From positions 124,001-188,000 of the forward strand of contig JARUPY010000050.1 in assembly GCA_029817715.1 (NCBI GenBank): 64,000 bases of DNA, written 5' to 3'. Within the stretch, counting starts at the first letter, position 1. Every line of letters starts with the position of its first letter. This stretch comes from Melastoma dodecandrum. Its lineage: Eukaryota; Streptophyta; Magnoliopsida; Myrtales; Melastomataceae. Position numbers and translations under genes: made by a program. The notes under the pieces were generated by a model. It was not told where the DNA came from. It was given only the letters and a program-made list of their open reading frames with translations, and searched no databases. Of the stretch, positions 25,608 through 36,829 are shown one piece after another.

Positions 25608-25941
25608 ACACTCCTCATCCAACCACAAGGTTAAGTCATAAAGACTCTTCCTTCAAGGTTTCGATTCGCAAATCTGACCTTAAGTTAGTTTTAATCAATT
25701 TTGATTAATTCTAACTTCTCTTGATCCCTTAAGGTATTGTTGTGGAGAACGATCAAAGAAATTTGACTCAGAAAGATGTGAGAGAAAATTTCTCTATTCA
25801 GACCGCCTCCCCGAAAATGGTAGAGGGTTGTGAAATATATACACAAACAAGCTGGTGTCTATGCACTGTTTGCCAGCTCAAAAGTAAAAATAATCTACTT
25901 TTACAAAAAGCTTACAAAAGCTAACTAGACTACAAAATTAC

Positions 25942-28120
25942 CTAGTCTATCTCTATACAATTGTTATCCCCTTTCCGCATTATTGCTTCATCCAAGGAGA
26001 TTCCTTCTTCCCTGGCGTGTGAAGACTCGCCAGTTCCTTCCAAGAGTCCCTGATCAGCATTTTGTTGGGCTCTCTCCTCATCTTGCTTGAATCGCTGTGC
26101 TAAGGATTTATCGGTGTAGTTAGCGATTTTACTCCAGACTTCGAAGGTGTCCGTCTGGAGGCACAATTCAGAGTTCTCCCTCTTCCAGAAACTATCTAGA
26201 AGATCCAGAACTCTCTCCCATCCTCTTTCTCCTGCCTGCTCATCTGCATAGCTGAGATAAGAATAGAGAATCGTGACAGTGGTCATACCGTCACTAAGCA
26301 CATAGTATAACTCCTTACAGGCAAATACGTGCTCCAGCACATCTTTCAGAAACTCAACTTTTATGGCCTTTCTTACAGTTTTATCCTTATAATACTTGCG
26401 CCATAAACCCCTCTGATCGAGGTCCTGGTTTTGAGGTTCTATCAGATGCCTACTTTTACTAAGATGGATATCCCACACTTGCATGTTAGGAAGAATTACC
26501 TTCTCATACTGCTCATGTTCTTCCTCCTCCATCGTAGTACTAGTAATCAGCGCAGTGGCATATTTTGAACCATAACCAAGGCACCCGAGTATGAACTTTA
26601 CCAAATGAGGCAATTGGTTTATTTGCTCTGGTTCTGATCTATCGATCTCCAGAATATCAACAAACCCTGCATACAAATAAGGTAAAGCAACTCCCACCAT
26701 ACCTGAACTAATCCTCAGGGATGGCTACTTCTCCGATATCCAGTGTAGATACGATTGAAGTACAGAGTTTTCCTCGAGCGAGGATTCTCTCATATCCATC
26801 ACCACTCTAGAAGTCTCGTAGTCCTTGACTTCACACGGTAGTATGGACATTGTCGTGGTGAGAATTTGCTGTCTGTCTCTTACGGACTTTGACAGTTCTT
26901 CTCCATCTGCAGCCTTGTAAGTTAACTTGGCCTCCAGATCTTTGATGTACTCAATCGCCTTTGCTGCGAAAAACTTAATTTGGGCTTGGTAATTCCTTTT
27001 GATACCTCCCATAAGTCCTCCACAAACAACAGTGGCATCCCAAGACAGGGATCCATCCTTGAAAGAGTCCAAATCAAAAAACCAAGATCTATCCAGATCT
27101 GCATGACCTTCGTCATCGTGAGCTTTCTCACCAGGTTCAACTGAACCTCCTTCAGGAATTACTTCCTCAAGGTTCTCCTGAGTTTGAGGATTACCTTCTC
27201 CGAGTGTTCCGGGTATCTCATAATTGAAATACTCGTCGTACTCCATGTCGGCCGCCTCATCAAGTTGTTCTTCCTTCTGAATTGGCTCGCCAATGAAGGC
27301 TTTAAACTTTGCCTCCTCTTCAGCATACTCACTTTACATCCTCTCTTTTTGTTCCTCTTTGCTTTGTAATAAAGCCTTGTAGGATTTCACAGCTTGATTA
27401 ATGGAAATTTTCTGCTCTTTGGCTAGATGGTTTCGGCAGTAATTGAACTGCTCCATGGTCAGAGGAGACCACCAAAGTTCTTCAACCTTTTCGTCCTTCT
27501 TGGGACCAGAAGACTTAAGCTGCTTCGCTTTCTTCTTCTTTCTGGCTTTCTCCTGGGAATCAGCCTGAGTTTCTTCCTTCAGATCTGCCATCTTCGCTTT
27601 TCCTTTAGAGCTTACCTCTTCAGGATCAACCATATTCTCTTGAAGATTTTTCATCACGTTTCCTTTGGGTTTGACATCGTCTTCTCCCTTAGGACCCGTC
27701 ACTCCCTGCTGGGAATCTTTTTCTGCTTTCCCTTTGGAATTGGTTCTTACCTTTTCCTTAAGTTCAGCCATTCCCTTCTGGAAATTATCTTTCGTCTTTC
27801 CTTTGAAGTTAGCAGGAGCTTTCTTCTTAGGATCAACCATCTCCTTCTGGAGATCTGTTTCTGCCTTTCTCTTGGAGTTGGTTTTTACCTTCTCTTTGAG
27901 ATTAGCCACACCCTTCTGGGCATCCGCAGCTTTCAGCTTGCTGGGACATTCGAATGATCGATGTCCAGGTCGCTTACACTGCCAGCACTAAGTTGATTTC
28001 GTTCCAGAATTGGAACCAGCATCACTATGCTCACTGTCTCTCCTGATAGGATTAAGACATACCTTCTTGGAGTGTCCCTCCTGCTTGCATCTCCAGCAGA
28101 TCTTCTTCTTTGCTGTGGGA
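25942..28120 (-). pseudogene. Second ORF of the pararetrovirus: double zinc knuckle, Lys-rich repeats, unknown C-terminus
   Basis: One frame stays open over about 2.2 kb apart from three in-frame stops: TAG near 27990, TAA at 27336-27334 and TAG at 26727-26725. Near the start are two CX2CX4HX4C knuckles, CWRCKQEGHSKKVC (28098-28057) and CWQCKRPGHRSFEC (27987-27946). Then comes a Lys/Glu-rich part with recurring blocks (NSKGKAEKDS, NFKGKTKDN), an acidic part (NYEIPGTLGEG) and a helical C-terminus (residues such as YLYAGFVDILEIDRSEPEQ). Florendoviruses have a downstream ORF of unknown function, and this fits that position. The knuckles suggest nucleic-acid binding. No frameshift was found, unlike in the first ORF. 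Confidence 0.6.
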
Positions 28121-28238
28121 TCCATCTGCAAGTTCTCTAGAGAGAGAGTCAGCTATTATGTTTTTCTCTGAAGAGATATACTCGACATTGAATTTATAAT
28201 AGCTAAACCATTCTTGCAACCTCAAAAGTCTAGTTTGC

Positions 28239-29663
28239 CTAGCCTCCTTGAGGTTCAGACTCAAACCTTTTTACATAGGTTGAGTCAGATCGCACTAAGA
28301 ATTTCTTAGGTGCCAAAAAGATGTAAAAGGCTTTTATTCCATTTTTTAAAGCCAATACTTCATTTTCATGTATCGGGTATCGGAGTTCGTACCCCTTAAA
28401 ACTACCCGACCAATACTTACATACGGGTTCCGGTTTTCTTCCTTTAATTTTAAGGACAGCACCCCAAAACTCGTTAGAAGCATCATTCTCCAGGACTAGC
28501 TCATCTTTGTCAGATGGTAAAGAGAGTTGAGGTAGATTTTTAACCTTTCTCTTAATTCTCTGAATAGCCTGAGTGTCCTCATCTTCCCATAACCAAGGAT
28601 TTACAGAAGATGTTTTCTTCGAAATCCTCCCTAGATCTTGGGAAAGATCTTTTACAAACTTTCTTGCATAGCTTACAAATCCACAAAATCTTTGGACTTG
28701 TTTTCTATCCTCAAGTCTGTCAGGAAAATCAACAATTTTCTCGGCAATATGGCTTTGCAATTTAATTTTTCCTTGCTCAATCTCCATGCCTAGAAAATTA
28801 ACTGACTCCTTAAACCATTCTATCTTCCTTTCCGATAGAATCATACCTTCCTGTCGGAAGACATCAGTCACCTTATCAAGGTGCCTCATGTGATCGCCTT
28901 CAGTCTGACTGTAGACTAGCACATCGTCAATATAGACCGCACAAAATTTTCGAACTTGCTTGAAAGCATTATCCATTTTGCGCTGAAATACGCCTTGAGC
29001 ATTTTTCAGGCTAAACGGCATCACCAGCCATTCAAACATTCCTTGTGGAGCATTGAAGGCAGTTAGAGGGACCGACTCTTCCTCCATCTTGACTTGCCAG
29101 TATCCACTTTTCAAGTCAAACTTAGAGAAGAATTTTGGTTGGCTCAAACTAACTCTATCAATTAAATCTCCCGCAGTGGGAATCTTATAGCCATCGTCCT
29201 TTGTAGCTTTATTGAGCCGACGATAATCTATAACCATTCGTGCTTTACCTCGCACCTGCTCAGCATGATTAATTACCATAAAGGCAGGACTAGAATGCGA
29301 ACTGTAACTGTCCCTAATCAAGCCTTTTCCAAGCAACTCAGGAATTTGTTTGTCAAACTCCTCAACCATCTCAGCCGTATACGTGATGTTTCTAGCTCTT
29401 ATAATGGTTCCGGGATCCTTTAATTCGAGTTTAGTTTTTAGGCCATTCCGACTCCACAATTTTAATGGATCTTCACTAAAATTGTCAGCAAGTTTTACCA
29501 GGAACTTATCCCATTTTGTCCCGGTTAACTGTATCGCCCTGCACACTTCTTGTTTTGGAAACAAGTCGTCATACCAATTAGAACTCCTGGCATTCGTCAG
29601 AGAAAACAGGGTTTGTTCCCATGACTCGTTCTCATCCAACCGTAAAACTGTATCGCCCTGCAC
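28239..29663 (-). pseudogene. Reverse transcriptase / RNase H segment of the pararetrovirus
   Basis: The segment has RT motifs in order: GKARMVIDYRRLNKAT, FSKFDLKSGYWQVKM, FEWLVMPFSLKNA, the catalytic YIDDVLVYS and NFLGMEIEQGKIKL. The RNase H start (NDASNEFWGAVL) and HENEVLALKNGIKAF follow. The residue before the first RNase H Asp is Asn where Thr is usual. The frame leaves RNase H near 28260, and the expected end (NVEYISSEKNIIADSLSREL) continues in another frame to about 28120. The enzyme would have copied viral RNA into DNA; this copy is broken at both ends. Confidence 0.85.
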
Positions 29664-29764
29664 ACTTCTTGTTTTGGAAACAAGTCGTCATACCAATTAG
29701 AACTCCTGGTATTCGTCGGAGAAAACAGGGTTTGTTCCTATGACTCGTTCTCATCCAACCGTAT
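29527..29764. repeat. 119-bp tandem duplication between protease and RT
   Basis: Copies 29527-29645 and 29646-29764 are near identical, with only a few base changes. The period of 119 bp is not divisible by three, so it alone shifts the reading frame between the protease and RT parts of the element. Confidence 0.9.
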
Positions 29765-30805
29765 ATCACCACGCTGAGCTCGCACTCTGAAAGCTCTTTC
29801 ACATGGTGAATTACCACAGTACTCTGTCCGTTTTACCGGATAGAAACCAAACTTTAATCGTAACTTTGGTTCTTGGAGAATACTGATTTTTACACCACCT
29901 ATGGACACATGATGGACATCCTGCACAAAAGGTAGGTTTTCCTTTTGTCCTTTTAGAAAAGCATTACCAATTATGATGTCTACCTCTAATAAAGGATGGG
30001 CCAGGATCTCTTTTATGATGAACTGTTGTCCACCAATAAAGACAGGCACATTATTGGCCTGATGGCTGACTATTGTCGCCATTCCATCTACATTTACCAT
30101 ATGGATGGGTTTCTGCAGTGGTTTCCACCACTCATCTGGTAGAGCATTGAGTCTAGCACAAGTGATGCTACACCCGGTGTCTATCAAAGTATCCAAAGAA
30201 TACTCATAGTATCCAGGAAACTTGAAGGTTAGAGCAACATATGTGCTCAGGTCTTCCTTCATGACACTAAACCCAATATTCTTAGGTACTTCCTGGGATG
30301 GTTCTATCATCCTCCAGATTTCGTCTATTGGTATAGACCTCTGCTCGGCTATTTGTTCAATAACCTTACAGACTTCAGGAATGCTGGATAAAGAGTTATC
30401 CGGATAGGTAACTCTCATCATCCGTATTGATTCCTCTATCGGTTGATCTACTGGGTCCTCATAGACTAGTAGTGACACCTGTCTATAACCCACGATTCTA
30501 CCTGTATGTTGAGACGGGGTTCTCGAATCTGTAGACCTTCGAGACATTTCTTCTATTAGTGGTGGAGCAGACGCTTCTGCTGGTCGGGACACTATTATGT
30601 CCTCTCCCACATCACTAGCTCTAGAAGAAACTTCAGAGAACGTATGAGTTCTTGGCTCTCTCAGGAGTGGCATCCTCACAGGCAGATGCCTGTCAGCTCT
30701 AAAACTATCTCTAGACGGTTCTCCTAACATTAAAGTAATCTCGTTACCTCTCTGTCGGATATTAGCCGCACTAATCGGTCTAGAGCTATTACCAGGCTCA
30801 GTCAT
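29738..30805 (-). pseudogene. Pararetroviral aspartic protease segment
   Basis: This is a long open segment of 355 codons with LIDTGCSITCARL, the D-T-G active site of retropepsins, followed by a typical VDIIIGNAFL flap/core pattern. It would process the viral polyprotein. The frame ends at 29738 inside a 119-bp tandem duplication that shifts it out of phase with the RT segment. Confidence 0.75.
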
Positions 30806-30847
30806 AACCCAGTTTCTTGGCCAGGTTAACTCTAATGGGTTTACCTC

Positions 30848-31315
30848 TCACCTATGAAATTGCTGGTAGTTATTATGACTTTCTTCGAACAACTCAGTGA
30901 GTCTTGAGATGTTCCTCACACCAGGACTAGTGGTATTTACCAATCGGTAAATTACTCTGATGTGATACGCCAAAAACTTGGCCTGGGAATTCATTCTATC
31001 CATATTCATTGATTTGATCCTTAAGGTCAATGAATTTCCCAAACAGCGATCGTTCAGGGCCATCATGAAATTTGGATAGACCTGGAACCATACAGGGCCA
31101 TGTGCATGGTTGGACTGTGTACCTGATATCAACTGATCTCTAAACTCTCGCCATCGTTTATTGATTACAGCTGCTACCACAGGACTATCCGCTGGAAGAT
31201 GGAATAGCGGAATCAATCCTACCTGGATTAACCCGATGTGTATATACACCTCTCGCACATTGCATGGTTTCCCTAATGCGTTGTACGTTGAGTAATGGGA
31301 TATCCAACGTCTCAA
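30848..31315 (-). pseudogene. Movement protein core (30K superfamily)
   Basis: The segment contains VYIHIGLIQVGLIPLFHLPA and later GPVWFQVYPNFMMALND, patterns that match the movement proteins of badna- and petuviruses. These proteins widen plasmodesmata for cell-to-cell spread. Here the segment lies after the zinc finger and before the protease, whereas badnavirus polyproteins start with the movement protein. It is bounded by a frameshift upstream and a stop at 30848. Confidence 0.65.
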
Positions 31316-31910
31316 GTTCCGTGCTTGTAACTTGAGTCGTTGCCTCTGTTTGTGAGATGTCTATTATAGATCTAAAACTAAATCTCGAGACATTATAGAC
31401 TTCTCTCACGTTAACATTAGGCAATCTCCATTCTAGTACTGACTGGGATGGATCTTCGTACTGGTGAGATTCCTCCAGTACCTGATTAGATGATTCCAAA
31501 GGAACCAACTCATCAACATCTCCATTTTGCTCTGCTCTCATCATGAACAGATGCATTTTCCAGAGATCAGAATCTTCTTCTGAGTCAGTATCATAATTTA
31601 ACACTACTTCATAGATGGATTCTACTTCCGAGTCTAAGTCAGAAATATCCTGCTCATCTATAGGTTCATAAGCCAGGATTTCTTCCTTATGACTCCTGTC
31701 GTCTAGAAACACCATTCGGAGTCTTTCTCTCATTTGGTTCTTCTGAGGACAAGTATCCACTTTGTGGGCTTTTGGTCCATAAAACCAGCAACAATTGCAG
31801 TTGCTCAACGGCTTTCCTTTTGGACACTTAGGTTCTCTGCCATGCTTTCGCTTAAAGGCTTCGATCCTATCTTTATCCTTAAGGTTATTCCGTCTCCTTA
31901 CAAACCTCCT
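31185..31910 (-). pseudogene. Zinc-finger segment and acidic region of the pararetroviral polyprotein
   Basis: After a basic run, the minus strand reads CNCCWFYGPKAHKVDTCP, a caulimovirid-type zinc finger normally found at the C-terminus of the coat protein. It is followed by an acidic region (DEQDISDLDSEVESIYEV). The frame stops at 31185, where a frameshift near 31250 moves the coding frame into the movement-protein segment. A further frame change separates it from the capsid segment. Confidence 0.6.
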
Positions 31911-32092
31911 TGGTTTGTAAGTAGGATCTCCTCTTTGTTTTTTCTGGAGGTCTCTCTTTGGCCAAACTTTTCTTTTGTTGTATCCAACAAATTTTTTCTT
32001 GGAAAGTTTCTTGTTCTCCCATATTCTGGTTGAGTATCACATCCATATCTCCCAGGTACATACTCAATCTGCGAACAACAGCTCTTGTTTAG

Positions 32093-33304
32093 TTATGGCA
32101 GCTTCTTAGCTGCCTCCTTTACCTGGAGCTCAGTACACGCTTTCCTCATCACGTACTTAACCGCCTGAATTTTTCCTCCGAGTCCAGAGACAATCTTTTC
32201 CTCACTCAAAAGTAATTCATAGGCCTTTTGCGCCACTTCCGGCCAAGGTTCTGGAAGTTTTGCAAAAAAGGTTCCCAATATGAACTGTTGAGAAACTACG
32301 TCCAGATTGTAATAATACTTCTGGAATTCACATACGTAGCTATCAAACCAGCACATATCACAGATCTGTAGTTTAACTAGAGCGGTCAAAGATTTCTCTT
32401 TTTCCACAGTTTTAGTGGATAACGAAAAACCACAGAACTCCCGTTTTAATGCATCAGCAATGATTGCTAACACACCATCAACGGTTAGCGCATGATCTAT
32501 CTTTTCTTTGATGTCAGTATGAGGAACCAAAGATTTCCAGTATTTTTGCGCCGTTCCCATGAGGGCTGCAACACATAATTCATAAATTGATCCAGGGGAT
32601 AGTATCCCAGCAAAAGCAGTCATTCAAATTATTGATAACCACTCATCTATCTTTTCAGATACGTGCTTTTCACAATCTATGTCCGGAAAAGCACCAGGGG
32701 TAATTATTGGCTTCAAGACATTATCCCTTGGAACAAACTCTTGTTTGGTTCGATGGGGATAGTCGGGCCTGTAAATTTCCCTCTTCGCAGTTACCAATTC
32801 ATTAAACGTTCGATTGTCTAAATGAACTGGAATGTCCTCTGCCAGGCCTAAGGCTTTCCTTAGATCCTTTGCCAATTCTCCACTCTGAGAATTCAAATTT
32901 GCATTTCGCTTTTGTGAGTCTAAAATGTAAGGAGCCACTGACTCCTTGTACATCTCATCCACACTTTTGCCTTGATTCTGTTTGGAATTTCTTCCTCCCA
33001 GATTCAATATTTCGACTGGTTTTCCCGTAGTACTTTCCAGTCCAGAAGTCGTCTCGGCTTCAGGCCTTTTTAAACCCCTTTCTCTCTCCAGTGCGTCTAG
33101 CATGTTATTTACTATGGAGCCTACTTCCTTTGCCATTTGGTTTCGGCTTTCTAGAGTTTCTGTACTCCCCTGAATTATTAGCTGAGTTAAAATATCATTT
33201 ATACTCTTGCTAATTCCAAAAGGGGACAACCTAGACTCTGGAACGAACTCCAACCGTGACGGAGTTCCAGAAGGATTTCCTGAAAATTTTCCTTCTCCAG
33301 CCAT
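32093..33304 (-). pseudogene. Pararetroviral capsid-like region (first ORF, N-terminal part)
   Basis: ATG at 33304 opens a frame that runs to TGA at 32626-32624 and continues in the same frame to 32093. Residues near the middle of the second half (LVKLQICDMCWFDSYVCEF, then LGGKIQAVKYVMRKA) resemble the core of caulimovirid coat proteins, where a CP core precedes a zinc finger. The N-terminal part is hydrophilic and not assignable. The single TGA could be a CGA-to-TGA change. Further frame damage separates this from the zinc-finger segment downstream. Confidence 0.6.
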
Positions 33305-33619
33305 CTCAAGGACTTATATGAAAATTTTTCAAAATTTTTGGGCTAAATTAAGGTAATAGAAAAAGTAAAAAAAGGAGGAGCGGTAAAATGGGAATTTTAG
33401 AACTCAGTAGCCTAAATGACAAAATTTTTTATTTTCGAGGAGTAAATTGGAACTATCCTCGACAACCACACACGGAAAAGGTAGCCCCCAATCATTATTC
33501 TGGGCTTAGTCAAATCAAGGAATAACAAAATGATTTAATTGATAAGAAAAGGTACTTATATTTGACAAAAATTATAACCTATGAAATAACCAAAAGGGAC
33601 TAATGCATTCCTTGTCCAG

Positions 33620-34260
33620 CCTCATCATTATTGCCATCTAGTTCAAGAAATCCCCCATCCCTTGCAAATCATCATCATAATTTAATTAATAATAGGCTTC
33701 ATCAGTTCTGGTTGAAGCGTAAAATTTTTCAGGGAAACCAGGCGCGTAGAGGGGAAGACGGCAATAGATGAATTTTTTTTTTCCTATCAAGTCTCTTACC
33801 TTCTGGTCGTCCTCATCATCGTCGTCGCTGTCATGAGCTCTGACGTCACACATGAACCTGTTGTTCGCATCCGACAGCACTGCAAATGCCAGAAACGAAG
33901 CATCATCCCCCGGAACAACCCCAATCAGTTGGATGGGGACATTTACATAGGCGAGCAAATGGGGAGGGAGCGTCCTCACCAGCGTAGGCGTGCTGGATGG
34001 CCTGAAACTTCTTCTTCGACTCCTCGACTGTATTTGAATTCCCCGTGGCCGAGAGCACCTATCTGGGTGCCATCTCTACAATCCCATCCCATAAATTTTA
34101 AGAAAGAAGATGGCCTTATCCGGGTTTAAATTTCTCCACAGTGGGAAGAATTCAGGATTGGAGAGAATTTTGGGTATTTATTTATTTTAAAAAAACTAAC
34201 CAGGGCGAGTTTCTTGTAAGCATCCCTGAGCTCCGAAGCAGAGCATTCCCAATTCCGTGA
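33620..34260 (-). pseudogene. 5' part of a split DnaJ gene (J domain, broken)
   Basis: J-domain exons are visible on the minus strand. ECSASELRDAYKKLAL ends at 34201 with a GT donor. RWHPDR with its HPD tripeptide starts at 34075. Then come SKKKFQAIQHAYA (to 33980), VLSDANNRFMCDVRAHDSDD (33879-33800) and GMGDFLN from about 33660. Damage includes a 2-nt insertion between RWHPDRC and GNSNTVEE and a TAG at 33640-33638. Sequence before ECSASEL no longer resembles the usual start. Orientation and order match the fragment at 24.3-24.6 kb, so one gene was divided by the element in between. J proteins stimulate Hsp70; this copy cannot make a full protein. Confidence 0.7.
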
Positions 34261-34644
34261 AGGAATTGGGCGTCTGGATGTGAGTCGGCAGGGGCAGAGA
34301 CGAAGAGAATGCTGCTCGCTGTGTTTTCGAAAGGGAAGAAGAAGGAATTGGTGGCAGCTCTAGAGAAGAAAGAAGGCTCCAGAAACAAAGCGCATTTACG
34401 TAAGTTGGACTCCTGTTTCACAAATCACATGGTGCGGCCAGCATCTCAATCAACATGGGAAAGTGTGAATGGTGGTCCTGTAATAAAGAGATTTCAGCTG
34501 ATTGGTCTGAAGATGAAAGCGTATTTCTACCAATTGGATTTGAGGGAAGGGGGAGCACAAGGTGACAAGACCACCTTTTTTTATGATAAGGTCAGGTTCC
34601 TAAAATTTAGCTTCTTAAGGTTTTGTCCTTTCGTCCCCCTCGAC

Positions 34645-35515
34645 TACTAGGTTGAGCATATGTTTCGAGTAAAATCGGGAACCTGTCGGAACCGATATCA
34701 TAGGATCGGTGTCAGGTTCTCGAATAGATCGGGTAGGTTCTAGGTTCTAAATTTTACAAAACCGGCGGTACCAAATACGGTTCCAAGTTCTCCTCCGGAA
34801 CCAACCCGCAGAACCTGAAACTTAACCTAAATTTTACCCAACCCAATCCAACTCAATAACCTACCCTAAATCTTACCCAACCCAATAACCTAACTTAAAC
34901 TTTTCTTACCCCAAACAATTGTTCTGGTTCCTTACCTTTCTGTTCCCAGTCTCTCCCCCCTCTTCACAACAACGTCTTCATCAAACGGTTTCAAGGGTTA
35001 CGATTTCTTACGGTAAGTCAGCTCCTAATCTGCTTTTTCCCTTCTTCCTCGCCTTGCCTTGTCAATTTTTATTTACAATTCTTTCTGGGTTATGATTTTT
35101 TGGAGGATTTTAGGGATGGGTTATGTTGATTGAGCCGTGGGTGATGGGAATATTTTCTTAAAAGTTCTTTTTATCTGAACATAGCCGGTCAGGGGTGATT
35201 CTGTGGGGTTTGGATTTTGATTTTGATGTAATTTGAGGCTTTGGTGCTCTGGATAATCTGTTTGGGTGTCTTAATCAGAATCGAAACACGAACCGCTCAT
35301 AGGGCAACGCTGTAGACCGAACCAGAATTGAAACTCAGAGGGCGACGCCGCTAACGGAACCGAAACAAAACCGGAACCTGTACCAGAACCGGTAAGGTAG
35401 GTTCTTGGGTGGGTCTATGATTAATCGGGTAGGTTCTAGGTTCTAAAAATTAAGAACCGGACATTATAGGGTAGGTTCCAGGTTCCACGTCCGGAACCTA
35501 GAAACCTCACCCCTA
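34645..35515. mobile_element. Non-autonomous hAT-type element, 871 bp
   Basis: The element is flanked by identical 8-bp repeats CCCTCGAC at 34637-34644 and 35516-35523, the size made by hAT transposases. The right end read inward (TAGGGGTGAGG) and the left end (TACTAGGTTGAGC) are imperfect inverted termini. Subterminal GGTTCC/GGAACC motifs abound at both ends, including a direct repeat of ATCGGGTAGGTTCTAGGTTC at about 34728 and 35437. No transposase frame exists. It sits upstream of the split DnaJ gene. Confidence 0.75.
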
Positions 35516-35523
35516 CCCTCGAC

Positions 35524-36829
35524 TCAAAGGAAAAGCCTTGAATAAAATTGTTTATTTGAACTCTGAAACTTCTATTCCAGCCAACCATCATATTTAATAA
35601 AAAAAAATTGAACATTGTACCCAAATGACGAGATCCTAAGCCAACTGCCTCATTTCATGTCCCCCTTCCACGCCTTAAAAAAAAACGGTAAAAAGATTGC
35701 TTCTAATATTTAAAAAAAAATAGAAAAAAAAAGTTTTAGTCTTTTTAAAAAAATCTTAAAACTAAATTATAAAAATTTACTTCCTTTCCTATTAGTGTTT
35801 ATTTTTATTCTATAAGAATTTTGAATTTAAAAGGAACCATTTTCCATAAACCAAACAATATATATATATATATATATTACTGTTTTTAGTTTGTTTAGGA
35901 GGATGTCACTTAAACCGGTAAAAAATGACAAAACACTAAAATAATGAAAAGATAATTAACCTTGATACTTAGTAATTCTATCTTAGTTAAAGTGAGTTAT
36001 TTGTACATAAAAGTAGAAATAAATAATTTTGATATGATACTTTAAAGGTGCTATAAGTATCTAATCTTGAAAGAGCTAAAAAGCTGAAAACTGAGTGTAT
36101 CTGGGGGTGGGTTTAACCTGTTTTCCAGATCGAATCATTCATTAAAATCATGGCATTATTATTATTATTGTTATTAATTGGCAGCAGATGTTGTTTATGT
36201 GAATGTCAACCAAAAGGAAATTTTTTTTTTGGGAGGTAGAATACCAAGAATTCCTTTAAAAAAGGTGGGATGATGGCGACTCAATCGCATAAACTTATGA
36301 TCATCATGCCGGCCGTTGTGGTTCAGTCTATACAAAGATTATTTGTGTCCGTAGATTGTGGTGTTCGTTTGAATAAATATATAATTGCGGATAAAACAGA
36401 ACTCATTCCATAACAAATGAAATTCAGTCGACAAGAAATAAAATTCAGTCGTCGACGAAGAAAATCAGATTCAGTTGGCAGAAGATTTAATCGATAGATA
36501 GGATCTACACACATTATCATCAATGAAGTTGAAGATTCGAAGAATAACCTCCGATCGAGATATCTATAAATAGGATTTTTTCTTAGTTTTGGGTAAAAAA
36601 CTTTTAGTAAATCTGGTAATGTTGTAATCTGTCTAGCAATGAAATTGGCGGCATGTTGCTTTTCCTTATTTATGGTAAACATATTTCCTTTTGTCCAAAT
36701 TGTCAAATACATACAGAAATTAGTAACATTTTTTGATATTTCATGTACTTACAAAAATACAATCATACAACATGAATTTTAGATATTAAATTATGTTTAT
36801 CCTCTGCTAGCCGCAGGCACTAAGGGAGG
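35524..36829. other. AT-rich intergenic region
   Basis: No gene is supported. The part near 36480-36700 weakly resembles 52720-52990 (shared GAAGTTGAAGAT and ATAA-CCTC-GAT blocks), possibly decayed LTR pieces. Confidence 0.35.
35859..35878. repeat. (TA)n microsatellite
   Basis: About ten TA units in AT-rich intergenic DNA. Confidence 0.9.

Larger units (their letters stand above)
24800..33480 (-). mobile_element. Endogenous pararetrovirus (Caulimoviridae, florendovirus/petuvirus-like), nearly genome-length
   Basis: The element reads on the minus strand. It has a capsid-like frame, a zinc finger, a 30K-type movement protein, an aspartic protease, RT and RNase H, then a second long frame, a TATA promoter, a leader and a tRNA-Met primer site. 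No LTR was found and no integrase domain was seen, which separates it from Ty3/gypsy elements. It starts and ends in the non-coding stretch between primer site and first ORF, as expected for a circular genome opened there once. Borders are approximate (±150 bp). It is inserted within a DnaJ gene. The frames carry several stops and frameshifts, so it is a fossil. Genus is inferred from the second ORF downstream of RNase H. Confidence 0.85.

Noticed and set aside
27427..27991. Hydrophobic plus-strand frames of 108-176 codons resembling membrane proteins
   Set aside because: They are antisense shadows of the Lys-rich viral second ORF; Lys codons read backwards give Phe and Leu.
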